Shown here: positions 50,320 through 59,100 of the stretch, one piece after another
How positions within the stretch are numbered: position 1 is the first letter of the stretch
Layout: each line of letters starts with the position of its first letter
DNA from: Deltaproteobacteria bacterium
GTDB lineage: Bacteria; Myxococcota_A; UBA9042; PHBI01
Length of the DNA: 64,000 nucleotides
Direction: 5' to 3'
NCBI GenBank assembly: GCA_020632715.1
Contig: JACKFA010000004.1
Location: 682,001-746,000, forward strand
Translations under genes and position numbers: made by a program
Notes under the pieces: generated by a model
Seen by the model: only the letters and a program-made list of their open reading frames with translations
Database searches by the model: none
Told to the model about the DNA's origin: nothing

Positions 50320-51861
50320 TCAGGGCTTCTTCACGTAGATGTCGACGTTGCGGTCGGTCGGCTGCGACGGGTTCTCGTCGGCCCAGGCGCTCGTCCAGTC
50401 GAGGATCCCGAGCGCGCGCGCCTCGGCGACGAGGGGCCGCTCGATGGGCATGTCGATGCAGGTGGCGCGGAGGCGGAGCCAGCCGTTGTCCTCGTCCCAG
50501 AGCTCGAGGAGGCGCGCCTCGTGCGGGAAGTCGGCGAGGGCCGAGGTCATGACCTCGACGACGGTGTGCTCGGGGCCCTCGAGCTTCCGGATCCGGTGCT
50601 GGTGGCTGTGCCCGACGAAGTTGAAGAGGACGTTCGGGTAGCTCGTGAGGAGGGCGACGTAGTCCTCGGGGAGGACCGCGTCCGGCTGGTACTGGCCGAA
50701 GAGCTGGTCGCCGTCGGTGAGCGAGCTCGTGGCGTGGTGGGAGGCGGTGAAGACGTACTTGCCCTCGGCGAGCGCCTCGTCGAGCGCGGGGATGAGGAAG
50801 TCGTCGACGACCCCCTGCTTGAGGACGCCGTCGGCGCCGCCGGAGCGGGCGGCGGTGTCGAGGACGATGAAGCGGACGGGGGTGCCGGGGAGGTCCCAGA
50901 CGTAGTTGGCGGCGGCGCCGGCGACGGCGGCGTCGTCGAGGCCGTGGCCGTCGCCGTCGGCCCGGACCGTGGTCATGACGTCGACGGGGTAGTTGAGGGC
51001 GCGGCGGGCGTCCGCGGGGAGGTCGACGTCGTTGACGACGGGGCCGCCCGGCTGGCTCCAGTCGCGCGTGCCCTGGTTGGTGCGGGTGCCGACGGCGACG
51101 TCGTTGAGCTCGGCGGAGACGGGGAGGTTGCCCTGGATGAGGACGTCGTGGTTGCCGGTGACCCAGAGGTAGGGGACGTCGAGGCCGGCGGCGTCGAAGG
51201 GGTCCTTGGGGTCGTTGTGGGGGCCCGGGACGGGGTCGTCGTCGGCGCCCGAGTCGCAGCTCATGGTGCCGCCGGGGCCGAGGAGCTGGAGGACCCAGGC
51301 GAGCTCGTTCTTCTGGGCGTTGTCGGCGTTGTCGCCGCCGAGGATGATGAAGTCGAGGCCGAGCGAGGCGTTGAGGGCGTTGAACTCGCGCACCATGGCG
51401 TCGACCATGAGGCACATCCACGCGTCCTGCGGGCGGTAGGAGGAGGCGGTGAGGCCGGGGCCGTCGATGGCGGCGACGCGGGCGGGGGACTCGTCGTCGG
51501 CGAGCTGGAGGTCGGCGAAGTGGACGAAGCGGGTGACGAGGTGCGCGTTGGGGCCGGGGTCGGGGGCGGTGGTGTCGCCGATGACGACGGGGATGTGGGC
51601 CTCGCCGGCGTTCTGGGTCTGATCGCCGAAGCCGTCGGCGAGGAGCCCGGCGCGATCGGCCGGGTCGCGGGGATCGCGCGACTCGGCGGCGGCGCTGCGG
51701 GCGCGGGTGGCCGCCCAGGAGGTCTGGTCGGTGAGGGTGATGGGCGTCTCGTCGACGGCGGTGCTGCCCGAGTCGCTGTCGCACGCGGGGAGGGCGGCGG
51801 CGCCGCCGGTGGCGAGGGAGAGGGCGAGGGCCTTCGCGACGATAGTGTGACGGATTTGCAT
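50320..51861 (-). CDS. Metallophosphoesterase lipoprotein (calcineurin-like)
   Basis: The 513-residue protein has a lipobox ALPAC (Cys 27). The calcineurin-like catalytic motifs appear in order: FVHFADLQLAD (D-x-H variant reading HFAD), FIILGGDNADNAQ, WVTGNHD, FTASHHATSS and FVGHSHQHRI. The two-metal core is therefore intact apart from a Gln where motif I usually has His. The mature protein is about 485 residues, with large insertions between motifs. It resembles the TIGR03767-type secreted phosphatases of actinobacteria and myxobacteria. It probably hydrolyses phosphoesters outside the cytoplasm. The start is the ATG at 51861. It is divergent from a small gene at 51990. Confidence 0.9.
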   Translation of the reverse strand: MQIRHTIVAKALALSLATGGAAALPACDSDSGSTAVDETPITLTDQTSWAATRARSAAAESRDPRDPADRAGLLADGFGDQTQNAGEAHIPVVIGDTTAPDPGPNAHLVTRFVHFADLQLADDESPARVAAIDGPGLTASSYRPQDAWMCLMVDAMVREFNALNASLGLDFIILGGDNADNAQKNELAWVLQLLGPGGTMSCDSGADDDPVPGPHNDPKDPFDAAGLDVPYLWVTGNHDVLIQGNLPVSAELNDVAVGTRTNQGTRDWSQPGGPVVNDVDLPADARRALNYPVDVMTTVRADGDGHGLDDAAVAGAAANYVWDLPGTPVRFIVLDTAARSGGADGVLKQGVVDDFLIPALDEALAEGKYVFTASHHATSSLTDGDQLFGQYQPDAVLPEDYVALLTSYPNVLFNFVGHSHQHRIRKLEGPEHTVVEVMTSALADFPHEARLLELWDEDNGWLRLRATCIDMPIERPLVAEARALGILDWTSAWADENPSQPTDRNVDIYVKKP

Positions 51862-51989
51862 CGTTTTCGCATACTCCGACGGCGCGGCCGCTTCAACGGC
51901 CGAGGACGCCGGTTGTATCTTTTCCGTCGCGGGGCGCGGGCCGGTGGGGCATCGTGGCGGGGGCGAGCGGAGAGGAGCGAGGAGGCGGC

Positions 51990-52211
51990 ATGGTGATCGC
52001 GCTGACCGAGGTCCCGAGCGAGGCGCTGAAGGAGGTCCTGAGGGGGCTCCACCGCGGCACGCTCGAGGCGCCGCTCACGGCGGAGGCGCTCGCGCGCCAC
52101 GGGCTCCAGCAGTACGGGGAGGCGATCCTCGGGCACCTGCGCGGGGTCGACGCGCGCGGCGCGAAGGCGGTCGTGGTGGCGGTGATCGCGGAGCGGGAGC
52201 GGCGGGCGTGA
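51990..52211 (+). CDS. Small helical protein of unknown function
   Basis: The 73-residue protein reads MVIALTEVPSEALKEVLRGLHRG, then LTAEALARHGLQQYGEAILGHLRGVDARG and AVVVAVIAERERRA. It is a run of short helices with no signal or Cys. The start is the ATG at 51990 with GAGGAGG 5 bases before it; the GTG at 51954 lacks such a site. Codon bias and the strong ribosome site support a real gene. I do not recognise the family. It is divergent from the metallophosphoesterase gene (128 bases) and is followed by the non-coding repeat region. Confidence 0.65.
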   Translation: MVIALTEVPSEALKEVLRGLHRGTLEAPLTAEALARHGLQQYGEAILGHLRGVDARGAKAVVVAVIAERERRA

Positions 52212-52247
52212 GGTCTCTCAAGTGTTGGTGGTGATTCGGTTTTTCAC

Positions 52248-52388
52248 CACGGAGGCACGGAGGCACGGAGGGACCGATGAGGGCCCGCGCCCCTGCGACG
52301 TAGCGCGCGCTCCGTCGCTGAAGATGCCCGAAAGCGAGCTGAGAGCCCGGCGACACCACCGCACCCTCCGTGCCTCCGTGCCTCCGTG
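52248..52388. repeat. Inverted repeat of three CACGGAGG units
   Basis: CACGGAGG occurs three times head to tail at 52248-52271, and its reverse complement CCTCCGTG three times at 52365-52388, giving a perfect 24-bp inverted repeat around a 93-bp spacer. The left arm is preceded by a small hairpin (GTGGTGA...TCACCAC). Triplets of this type are widespread intergenic elements in several phyla and look like a non-autonomous hairpin element. No transposase is linked to it. Confidence 0.85.
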
Positions 52389-52406
52389 GTTGTCCCTGGA
52401 TCGCCC

Positions 52407-52720
52407 CTATGGCTGGCTTTGCGCCGTACGGCTCGCCGACTGCGGCCTCCGCGATCCCGAGTCGCGCGCTGCGCGCGCTTGGTCGGGCCGCTCCGGCCTC
52501 CGTCGACGAGCCCCCTATTGCTGGCGTTTCGCCGTAAGGCTGCCGACTGCGGCCTCCGCGACGACGAGTCGCGCGCGACGCGCGTGGTCGACTTCTGCTC
52601 CGGCCTCCGTCGCCGAGCCCCGATTGCGATGGCGGGGTCGCGACGACTGCGGCCTGCGCGACGCCGACGTCGCGCGCTGCGCGCGTCTGGTCGGGGAACC
52701 GGCCTCCGTCGCCGAGCCCC
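52407..52720. repeat. Three degenerate tandem units of about 99-108 bp
   Basis: Units at 52407-52514, 52515-52621 and 52622-52720 each contain GACTGCGGCCT, a run such as AGTCGCGCGCTGCGCGCG, and the end CCGGCCTCCGTCG(A/C)CGAGCCCC. The starts CTATGG/CTATTG/GATTG also recur. A partial fourth start follows at 52721 and a terminal remnant lies at 52812-52834. The copies differ by substitutions and small indels, so they are old. No coding signal was seen. Confidence 0.8.
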
Positions 52721-52831
52721 GATTGTCCTCGCGGCGGGGTCGCCGCTCTGCACGCCAACCGAGGACCCCGCGGAGCCTGCGCGGAGCTGTGAGGGGTCAC
52801 TGACGCGGCTGCGGTCGCCGAGCCCCGATTG

Positions 52832-53740
52832 CTATCCAAAGAGCTCCCTGGTCGCCGCCTCGCAGATCGCGACCACCGCGGGGTGCTTGAGCTTCCGCTC
52901 CGCGGAGATCGCGTAGAACACCTGCTGCACGTCGTCGCGCCTCCCCAGGAGGCGCACGTCGTAACGCCGGAGCGTCTCCGTCTCCACCACGCTCGGCACC
53001 GTGAAGACCCCGAGCCCCTTCTCACCGAGGAGCTGCGCGAGCGCCGTGTCGTCCGCCTCGATCACCACGTTCGGTCGCACGCCCACCATCTCGAACCAGC
53101 GCCGGAGGGCCTGCTGCGCCCCCGAGCGCTTCCCCGGCAGGATGAACGGCCGCGCCGTCAGGCAGTCCGGGAACGGCGCCGCCGCCAGCATCTCCGCCGC
53201 CAGCGCCTCCCCCGCCATGAAGCTCGTCGCCGAGCTCCCGAGCACGTGATTGTAAACGCGCACTCCCAGCCCCGCCGCCGGCGTGTCGCTCACCACCAGG
53301 TCGATCGTGTGCGCAGCGAGCTCCGCGAGGAACCCCTCGAACGAACGATCCTCCCGCGCCACCAGGTGCAGTTGTGAGAAGTTCGTCAGCGCCGGCTCCA
53401 GCAACCGGTGCACCACCGTCTTCGGCACGACGTCCGTCACGCCCACCGACAGCGGCAGCGGCCCGCCCGCCGGGCGGCCCCGGACCACCTCCCCGAGCTC
53501 CCGCCCGAGCGCGAAGATCTCGTCCGCGTACCGGAACACGAGCCGCCCAGCCTCCGTCAGCACGAGCTTCCGCCCCGCCTCCCGCGCGAACAGCGGCTGC
53601 CCGAACGCGTCCTCGAGGAGCTTGATCTGCCCGCCCACCGTCTGCTGCGCGAGGTGCAGCTGCTCGCTCGCGCGCGTGATGCTGCCCTCGCGGGCCGCGA
53701 GCCAGAAGTAGAGCAGGTGATGGTAGTTGAGCCACTCCAC
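52832..53740 (-). CDS. LysR-family regulator, NhaR-like
   Basis: The 302-residue protein starts with WLNYHHLLYFWLAAREGSITRASEQLHLAQQTVGGQIKLLED, the NhaR-type helix-turn-helix rather than the general LysR one. The effector domain contains LSVGVTDVVPKTVVHRLLEPAL, then RPFILPGKRSGAQQALRRWFE and GVRPNVVIEADDTALAQLLGEKGLGVF. NhaR regulators respond to sodium/pH in E. coli, but other members control diverse envelope genes. The start is the GTG at 53740 because the first helix begins right after it; the longer frame adds an Arg-rich leader. It is divergent from the Pal-like lipoprotein gene, which may be its target. Confidence 0.9.
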   Translation of the reverse strand: MEWLNYHHLLYFWLAAREGSITRASEQLHLAQQTVGGQIKLLEDAFGQPLFAREAGRKLVLTEAGRLVFRYADEIFALGRELGEVVRGRPAGGPLPLSVGVTDVVPKTVVHRLLEPALTNFSQLHLVAREDRSFEGFLAELAAHTIDLVVSDTPAAGLGVRVYNHVLGSSATSFMAGEALAAEMLAAAPFPDCLTARPFILPGKRSGAQQALRRWFEMVGVRPNVVIEADDTALAQLLGEKGLGVFTVPSVVETETLRRYDVRLLGRRDDVQQVFYAISAERKLKHPAVVAICEAATRELFG

Positions 53741-53894
53741 GCAGAGCCCGCCGGCCACGGTTTTTCCGAGGGAGAGCCTCCGGTTTACCTCGTTCCAGCC
53801 TCGCCTGTCTCGCCTTACCGTTCGCTCGTACCAACCGGAACGGGCCCACCGAGGCGGCGCGCACCGACCGGCACCACGACGAGGACGACACCCC

Positions 53895-54479
53895 ATGATG
53901 AACCGCATCCCCGCTCTCGCGCTCTCCCTCACGGTCCTCGCCGGCTGCGCGAGCTCCAGGACCAACACCGCCGAGACCCGCCCGACCGAGCCGGCCTTCG
54001 CCTCCGACCGCAGCTTCGACCACGGGAAGACCGAGGAGGCCACCGGGGAGATCCGCCAGGCCCTCATCCACCTCCAGCGCGTCCACTTCGCCTACGACTC
54101 CGCCCGCCTCCTCCCGAGCGGCCAGCAGGCCCTCGTCGAGGCCGCCGAGCGCCTCGCGAAGTACCCGGCCGTCGCCATCCACGTCGAGGGTCACGCCGAC
54201 CACCGCGGCGACGCCAAGTACAACCTCCGCCTGAGCGAGCTCCGCGCCCAGGCCGTCATGCGCTTCCTCGTCCAGCACGGCATCAGCGCCGACCGCCTCG
54301 CCGTCGAGAGCTACGGCTTCTCGCGCCCCCTCGAGGCCGGCGCCGCCCCGCAGGCCCTCGCCGCCAACCGCCGCGCCGACTTCCGCCTCATGCGCGGCGA
54401 CGTCGAGCTCGTCATCGACGGCGGCGTCCTCGTCGACGACAAGGGCCGCCCCATGGCCGCCCGCACCGCCGCGAAGTAG
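53895..54479 (+). CDS. OmpA-domain lipoprotein (Pal-like)
   Basis: The 194-residue protein has a lipobox VLAGC (Cys 18) and a short Thr/Glu spacer. The OmpA peptidoglycan-binding domain follows: VHFAYDSARLLPSGQQALVEAAERLAKYP, IHVEGHADHRGDAKYNLRLSELRAQAVMRFLVQHG, LAVESYGFSRP and NRRADFRLM. The Asp and Arg that hold meso-diaminopimelate are present. A unique C-terminal stretch (DVELVIDGGVLVDDKGRPM) follows. It should tether the outer membrane to peptidoglycan. It starts at the ATG at 53895 (a second ATG is adjacent), divergent from the NhaR-like regulator. A strong terminator follows at 54549. Confidence 0.92.
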   Translation: MMNRIPALALSLTVLAGCASSRTNTAETRPTEPAFASDRSFDHGKTEEATGEIRQALIHLQRVHFAYDSARLLPSGQQALVEAAERLAKYPAVAIHVEGHADHRGDAKYNLRLSELRAQAVMRFLVQHGISADRLAVESYGFSRPLEAGAAPQALAANRRADFRLMRGDVELVIDGGVLVDDKGRPMAARTAAK

Positions 54480-54548
54480 CGCGGAGCACGCTCCCACCGC
54501 GATCCCGGCCCCTCGGGATCCCAAGAGGCCCTCCCGGGCCTGCTCCTC

Positions 54549-54592
54549 GAGGCCCCCGGCGAGCGACCAACGCCGGGGGCCTCGCCTTTTCC
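54549..54592 (+). terminator. Rho-independent terminator
   Basis: GAGGCCCCCGGCG pairs perfectly with CGCCGGGGGCCTC (13 bp) around a 9-base loop, followed by GCCTTTTCC. It lies 70 bases after the Pal-like stop and is the strongest intrinsic terminator in the window. Confidence 0.85.
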
Positions 54593-54724
54593 GCGCGAGT
54601 CCCCGCGATCTCGCGCCCAGGGACCTCGGAGCGCGGTCGCCCCCCGCCCGCGCCGCGTTCGTCGTGGTGGTACACGCGGGCGACGCGACCGCGCTCCGAG
54701 GCGCCTTTCGCGCCGCCCCCCCCG

Positions 54725-55522
54725 CTACCGCGCCCAGCCGCCGAGCCCGCGCCACGTCACCGAGAGCAGCGCGCGCCCCGTCCGCGACCGCGGACAGCAC
54801 GCCACGAACGCGTCGAACGCCGCCTCGAGCCGCACGAGGCCCCCCGCCTCGACGAGCGCCTCGCCGATCTGCCGCACCCGCTCGACGTCCTTGCGCCGCA
54901 ACGCCGTCCGCAGCTCGGCCACGACGCGCTCGAGCTCGCCAGCCGCCCCGAAGCTCACCGCGTGCGCCGCCGCGAGCCGCGCCAGCGCCTCGTGCGTGTG
55001 GTCGCGGGCGACCTCGTCCCGCGCGCGCGCGAAGTCCCGGGCGGTCGCCGGCCCCGCGGCCTCGACCACGTCGTCGAGCGCCTCGCCGAGCCCCGCGACC
55101 GCGACGCCGTCGAAGACGCAGGTCGCGCGGCCCCTCTCGTCGAGCACGTGCACCGCCCAGACCCGCTGCCGCGCCAGCCGCCGATACAGCGCCAGCGCGC
55201 CCCGGTCCCAGGGGTCGAGCTGGTGGTCGTGCAGCACCCGCACGGGCCCGCCAGGAGGCTCGAGCACCCAGAGCAGCACGACCACCGGGCCATGGCTGGT
55301 GTCGACGAGCACGAGCGCCGCCCGCAACGGGAGCGGCGCCGACCCGCACAGCGCGGCCCGCGCCCGCGGAGCCGGCTCGAACACCGCCAGGACGACGTCG
55401 CGGCCGCCCCGGCCGACCCGCGGCACCGCCATCGGCAGCACGCCCCGGAAACCCTCGAGCTCACCAGGGAGACCCTCGGGGAAGAGCGGTGCAGCGGCCG
55501 CTGCCTGGTCCATGCGGGACAT
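54725..55522 (-). CDS. Unknown protein with central hydrophobic beta core
   Basis: The 265-residue protein starts at the ATG at 55522 with GGAG 5 bases upstream. The N-terminal part reads FPEGLPGELEGFRGVLPMAVPRVG. A beta region follows (DVVLAVFEPAPRARAALC; AALVLVDTSHGPVVVLLWVLEPPGGPVRVLHDH), then VWAVHVLDERGRATCVFDG and helices (LDDVVEAAGPATARDFARARDEV; LERVVAELRTALRRKDVERVRQIGEALVEAGG). There is no signal peptide, so it is cytoplasmic. I do not recognise the family. It is divergent from the YXWGXW lipoprotein, whose sigma-70 promoter starts within about 80 bases of this start. Confidence 0.7.
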   Translation of the reverse strand: MSRMDQAAAAAPLFPEGLPGELEGFRGVLPMAVPRVGRGGRDVVLAVFEPAPRARAALCGSAPLPLRAALVLVDTSHGPVVVLLWVLEPPGGPVRVLHDHQLDPWDRGALALYRRLARQRVWAVHVLDERGRATCVFDGVAVAGLGEALDDVVEAAGPATARDFARARDEVARDHTHEALARLAAAHAVSFGAAGELERVVAELRTALRRKDVERVRQIGEALVEAGGLVRLEAAFDAFVACCPRSRTGRALLSVTWRGLGGWAR

Positions 55523-55546
55523 GCCGGCTCCAAGATCCAACGCCGT

Positions 55547-55558
55547 GACTACGTAGTC
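55547..55558. promoter_or_regulatory. 12-bp palindrome upstream of 54725-55522
   Basis: GACTACGTAGTC is a perfect palindrome 25 bases upstream of the start at 55522 and about 40 bases before the -35 box of the divergent lipoprotein promoter. It is a candidate operator for one or both genes. Confidence 0.35.
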
Positions 55559-55597
55559 CTGTACGGCCTGATCGTCAAGTGCCGAGCACCCCGCGGG

Positions 55598-55626
55598 TTG
55601 GCTTCTCATGCCGCCGTCCCTATAAT
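55598..55626 (+). promoter_or_regulatory. Sigma-70-type promoter for YXWGXW lipoprotein
   Basis: TTGGCT at 55598-55603, exactly 17 bases, then a perfect TATAAT at 55621-55626. The start would be near 55633, giving a leader of about 23 bases with GGAGAG before the ATG at 55656. TATAAT is rare in this GC-rich sequence, which strengthens the call. Confidence 0.7.
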
Positions 55627-55655
55627 TTCTCCCGTCTTCAACGCGGAGAGACACC

Positions 55656-56093
55656 ATGCCCCGGATCCTCATCCTCCTCACCACGCTCGGCGCGCTCGCG
55701 CTCGGCGGCTGCTACGCGTCCACGTACGACGGCGTCATGGTCGAGGAAGAGCCCCCGGCCCCCTATGTCGAGGACGTGCCGCCGCGGCCCTACGCCGCGG
55801 CCGTCTGGATCCCCGGCTACTGGGCCTGGAACGGGAACGCCTACTACTGGATCGACGGCGTCTGGCGGGTGCCCCCGCGCACCGGCTACGTCTGGGTGCG
55901 GAGCGGTTGGGTCCGCGACGGCGCGCGCTACCGGTACGTCCAGGGCCGCTGGTCGGCCCCGCACCGCGTCCGCCACTACAACTACGTGACGCGCCCGGCC
56001 CGCGCCCGGCCCGCGCCCGTCCATCGCCGCGCCCCGGCGCGACGGGACACGCGCCCGGCGCCGGTCCACCGGCCCGCGCCGCACCACCGCTGA
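55656..56093 (+). CDS. YXWGXW-repeat lipoprotein
   Basis: The 145-residue protein has a lipobox LGGC (Cys 19). A Pro/Glu spacer leads to Tyr/Trp-rich repeats: AAAVWIPGYWAWNGNAYYWIDGVWRVPP, then GYVWVRSGWVRDGARYRYVQGRWS. This is the YXWGXW/BcpO-type lipoprotein family common in proteobacterial envelopes, of unknown role. The C-terminal tail is Arg/Pro/His-rich (RPAPVHRRAPARR), probably a nucleic-acid- or surface-binding basic tail. It is well expressed to judge from the near-consensus promoter. It precedes the giant lyase-like gene, whose stop is 62 bases away on the other strand. Confidence 0.85.
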   Translation: MPRILILLTTLGALALGGCYASTYDGVMVEEEPPAPYVEDVPPRPYAAAVWIPGYWAWNGNAYYWIDGVWRVPPRTGYVWVRSGWVRDGARYRYVQGRWSAPHRVRHYNYVTRPARARPAPVHRRAPARRDTRPAPVHRPAPHHR

Positions 56094-56154
56094 ACGCGCC
56101 CTGAGCAGGGTCAGGCGCCGCGCTCACCCCGCGCCGCCTGACTGCGACTTGGCT

Positions 56155-59100
56155 TCAGCTGCTCGCGCGCCGTCTCAGCCACACGAGCGCCAGGAGCACG
56201 AACAGTGGCCCAGCCGCTCCCGGCGCCCCGGGGGCGGTCGCGCAGCCGCTGCAGCCGCCGCCCTCGTCCCCCGAGAACGTCTGCGCCGCGCCGCTGCTCC
56301 CGAGCCCGCGGATGTCACGCGTCTCCCCGTTCACGTCGAGGCCAGCCGCGTCGACCCCCACGGCGGTGTCCGCGTCGCCGCCGCTCGCGTCGCTCTCCGC
56401 GGCGTCCTCGTCTTCCTCCACGACGCCCTCGTCGGCGGGCACGACCTCCTCGACGACCTCGGCCCCGGACCCCGTGTCCTCGGGCCCCTCGTCGGCCACG
56501 ACCCCGTCGGCGACGTCGCCGCCGCCGTCGTCGTCGCCCGCGGTCGGCGGGAGCTCGGCGCAGTCCCCCTCCGCCGTCAGGCACACGGCCACGCCCTCCT
56601 CGGCCGCCGCGCACACCTCGTCCTCGGCGCACGCGCGCCCCTCGTCGCAGCGCGCCATGCAGCGCTGACCGGCCGTCGTCACGACGCACGCGTCGCCCTC
56701 CGCGCAGTCGCCGTCGCTCGCGCAGGCCCCGCACGTCGTCTCGACGCACTCGCCCGCCTCGCACGCGGTCCCGGCAGGGCACGCGACCACGTCGTGCGCG
56801 CACGCCCCGCCCTCGAGGCACGCGTCGACCGTGCACGCGTCACCGTCGTCGCAGCCCTTCGGCGCGCCCGCGCAGCCCTCCACCCCGCACACGTCGTCGA
56901 CCGTGCACGGGTCGCCGTCATCGCACGCCGTGCCCGAGGGCGCGGTGCTCGTCACGCAGCCGACGCCCGCCTCGCACGCGTCGACGGTGCAGGGATCGCC
57001 GTCGTCGCACGCGACCGCCGCGCCGACGCAGCTCCCGCCGTCGTCGCAGCGGTCGCCCGTCGTGCACGCGTCGCCGTCGTCGCACGCGACGTCGCCCGTC
57101 ACCGGCTGGTGCAGGCACCCGACCCCCGCGTCGCACCCGTCGAGCGTGCACGGGTTCCCGTCGTCGCAGTCCACCGCCGCGCCGCCCGCGCACGCGCCCG
57201 CCGCGCACCCATCCCCCACCGTGCAGGCGTCACCGTCGTCGCAGGCGGTGCCGTCGCCCGCGGGCGCCGTCACGCAGCCGAGCTCGGCGTCGCACGCGTC
57301 GACCGTGCAGGGATCCCCGTCGTCGCACACCGCCGCCGCGCCGCGGCACACGCCGCCCGCGCACACGTCGTCGACCGTGCACGCGTCGCCGTCGGTGCAC
57401 GGCGTCGCGTTCGGCACGAGCGTCGCCACGCACCCCGTCCCCGGCACGCACACGTTCGCCGTGCACGGGTTCCCGTCGTCGCACTCGCGCGCGGCACCTC
57501 CCACGCAGCCGCCGTCGCCGCACGCCTCGCCGATCGTGCAGGGATCGCCGTCGTCGCACGCGGTCCCGGCCGCCGCCGGCGTCGTCACGCAGCCCGCGGC
57601 CGGGTCACAGCGGTCGATCGTGCACGGATCGGCGTCGTCGCAGCTCACCGCCGCGCCGACGCAGGCGCCGGCGTCGTCACACGCGTCCCCGCCCGTGCAC
57701 GCCGAGCCGTCGTCGCAGGGCGCCCCCACCCGCGCCTCGGTCACGCACCCCGTCGCCGGCTCGCAGCGGTCGGTCGTGCAGCCGTTCCCGTCGTCGCACG
57801 TCACCGCGGCGCCGACGCACTCCCCGCCGAAGCAGAGCTCGCCGGTCGTGCAGGCGTCGCCGTCGTCGCAGGCGCTCCCGAAGGGCGCCGGCGTCGTGAA
57901 GCACCCCACGTCCTCGTCGCAGCCGTCGACCGTGCAGGGGTTGCCGTCGTCGCACGCGCGCTGGGTGCCGTGGCACACGGCGCCGTCGCACACGTCGTCG
58001 AGCGTGCAGCTCCGGTGGTCGTCGCACGCCGTCCCCGCGGGCACCGCCGGCGCCACGCAGCCGACGGTCGGGTCGCACGCGTCCGCCGTGCAGGGGTTGT
58101 GGTCGTCGCACGTGACCGGGAGCCCCGTGCACGCCGTCCCGGAGCAGCGGTCCTCGCGCGTGCAGGCGTCGCCGTCGTCGCACGCGAGCCCCGCCTCGGC
58201 CGCGGCGTGCGTGCACACGCCGTTCGAGCCGCAGTGGTCCTCCGTGCAGGGGTTGTCGTCGTCGCAGTCGATGACCTCGCCGACGCAGCGCCCGGTGCCG
58301 TCGCAGCGATCCGACACCGTGCAGACGTCGTGATCGTCGCAGCTCTCGCCCGCGTTGGGCGTCGCGGTGCAGCCCGTCGCGGGCTCGCAGCCGTCGATGG
58401 TGCAGGGGTTCTGGTCGTTGCAGGTGATCGGCGCGCCCACGCACGCGCCGGCCTCGCAGTGGTCGCCGCTCGTGCAGGCGCTCTGGTCGTCGCAGGCCGT
58501 CGCGACCGCGACCGGCACGTGCTTGCACTCGCCCGACGTCGAGACACAGCTGTCCGTCGTGCAGGGGGTGCCGTCGTCGCAGCGGTCGGCCGCGTCGAGG
58601 CACTCGCACGCGTCGCCGATCCCGTCGTGATCGCTGTCCTGCTGCCCCGGATCCGCCACCGTCGGGCACACGTCCGCGCTCCCGCAGATCCTGTCGCCGT
58701 CGGGATCCTCGCCCGAGCCCTGGCGACACGGCGCGGGCCCCACCACGATCGTCCCGGGCGCCACGTTCTTCAGGTGGAAGCCGTCCGCGTCGACGCTCAG
58801 CTGGCTCGCCCCGAGCGGCACGCCGTCCACGGAGCCCGCGTACACCTCGCTCAGGTCGAGCCCGGTGTGCCCGAGATCGAGCGAGAAGCTCGCCCCGCTG
58901 TCCGGCGACACCGTCACGACGAAGCCGTCGCCCGACACCGTCCACGCGAGCGTCGCCGCCGGGCTCGCCACGAGCCACGTCGCGCCGTCGACGCTCAGGC
59001 TCACGGCGTCCACGACCGCGGCCGCGGGCCCCGTCTTGCGCACGATCGCCGCCTTCCCGTCGAGCGTCACCCCCGCCGCGCTCGCCGGCCCCGTCCCCGG

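Larger units (their letters stand above)
52212..52831. other. 620-bp non-coding repeat region
   Basis: No plausible gene lies here. The region holds an inverted repeat of CACGGAGG triplets (52248-52388) and three degenerate tandem units of 99-108 bp (52407-52720). A remnant of the unit (GGTCGCCGAGCCCCGATTG, 52812-52830) abuts the LysR-type gene's stop. The frames through it are Arg/Ser/Ala-rich and lack sensible composition. Confidence 0.75.

Noticed and set aside
56831..58630. Regular short repeats resembling a CRISPR array
   Set aside because: The repeats are the in-frame CDDGDPCT coding motifs; spacing follows codons and there are no unique spacers or cas genes.
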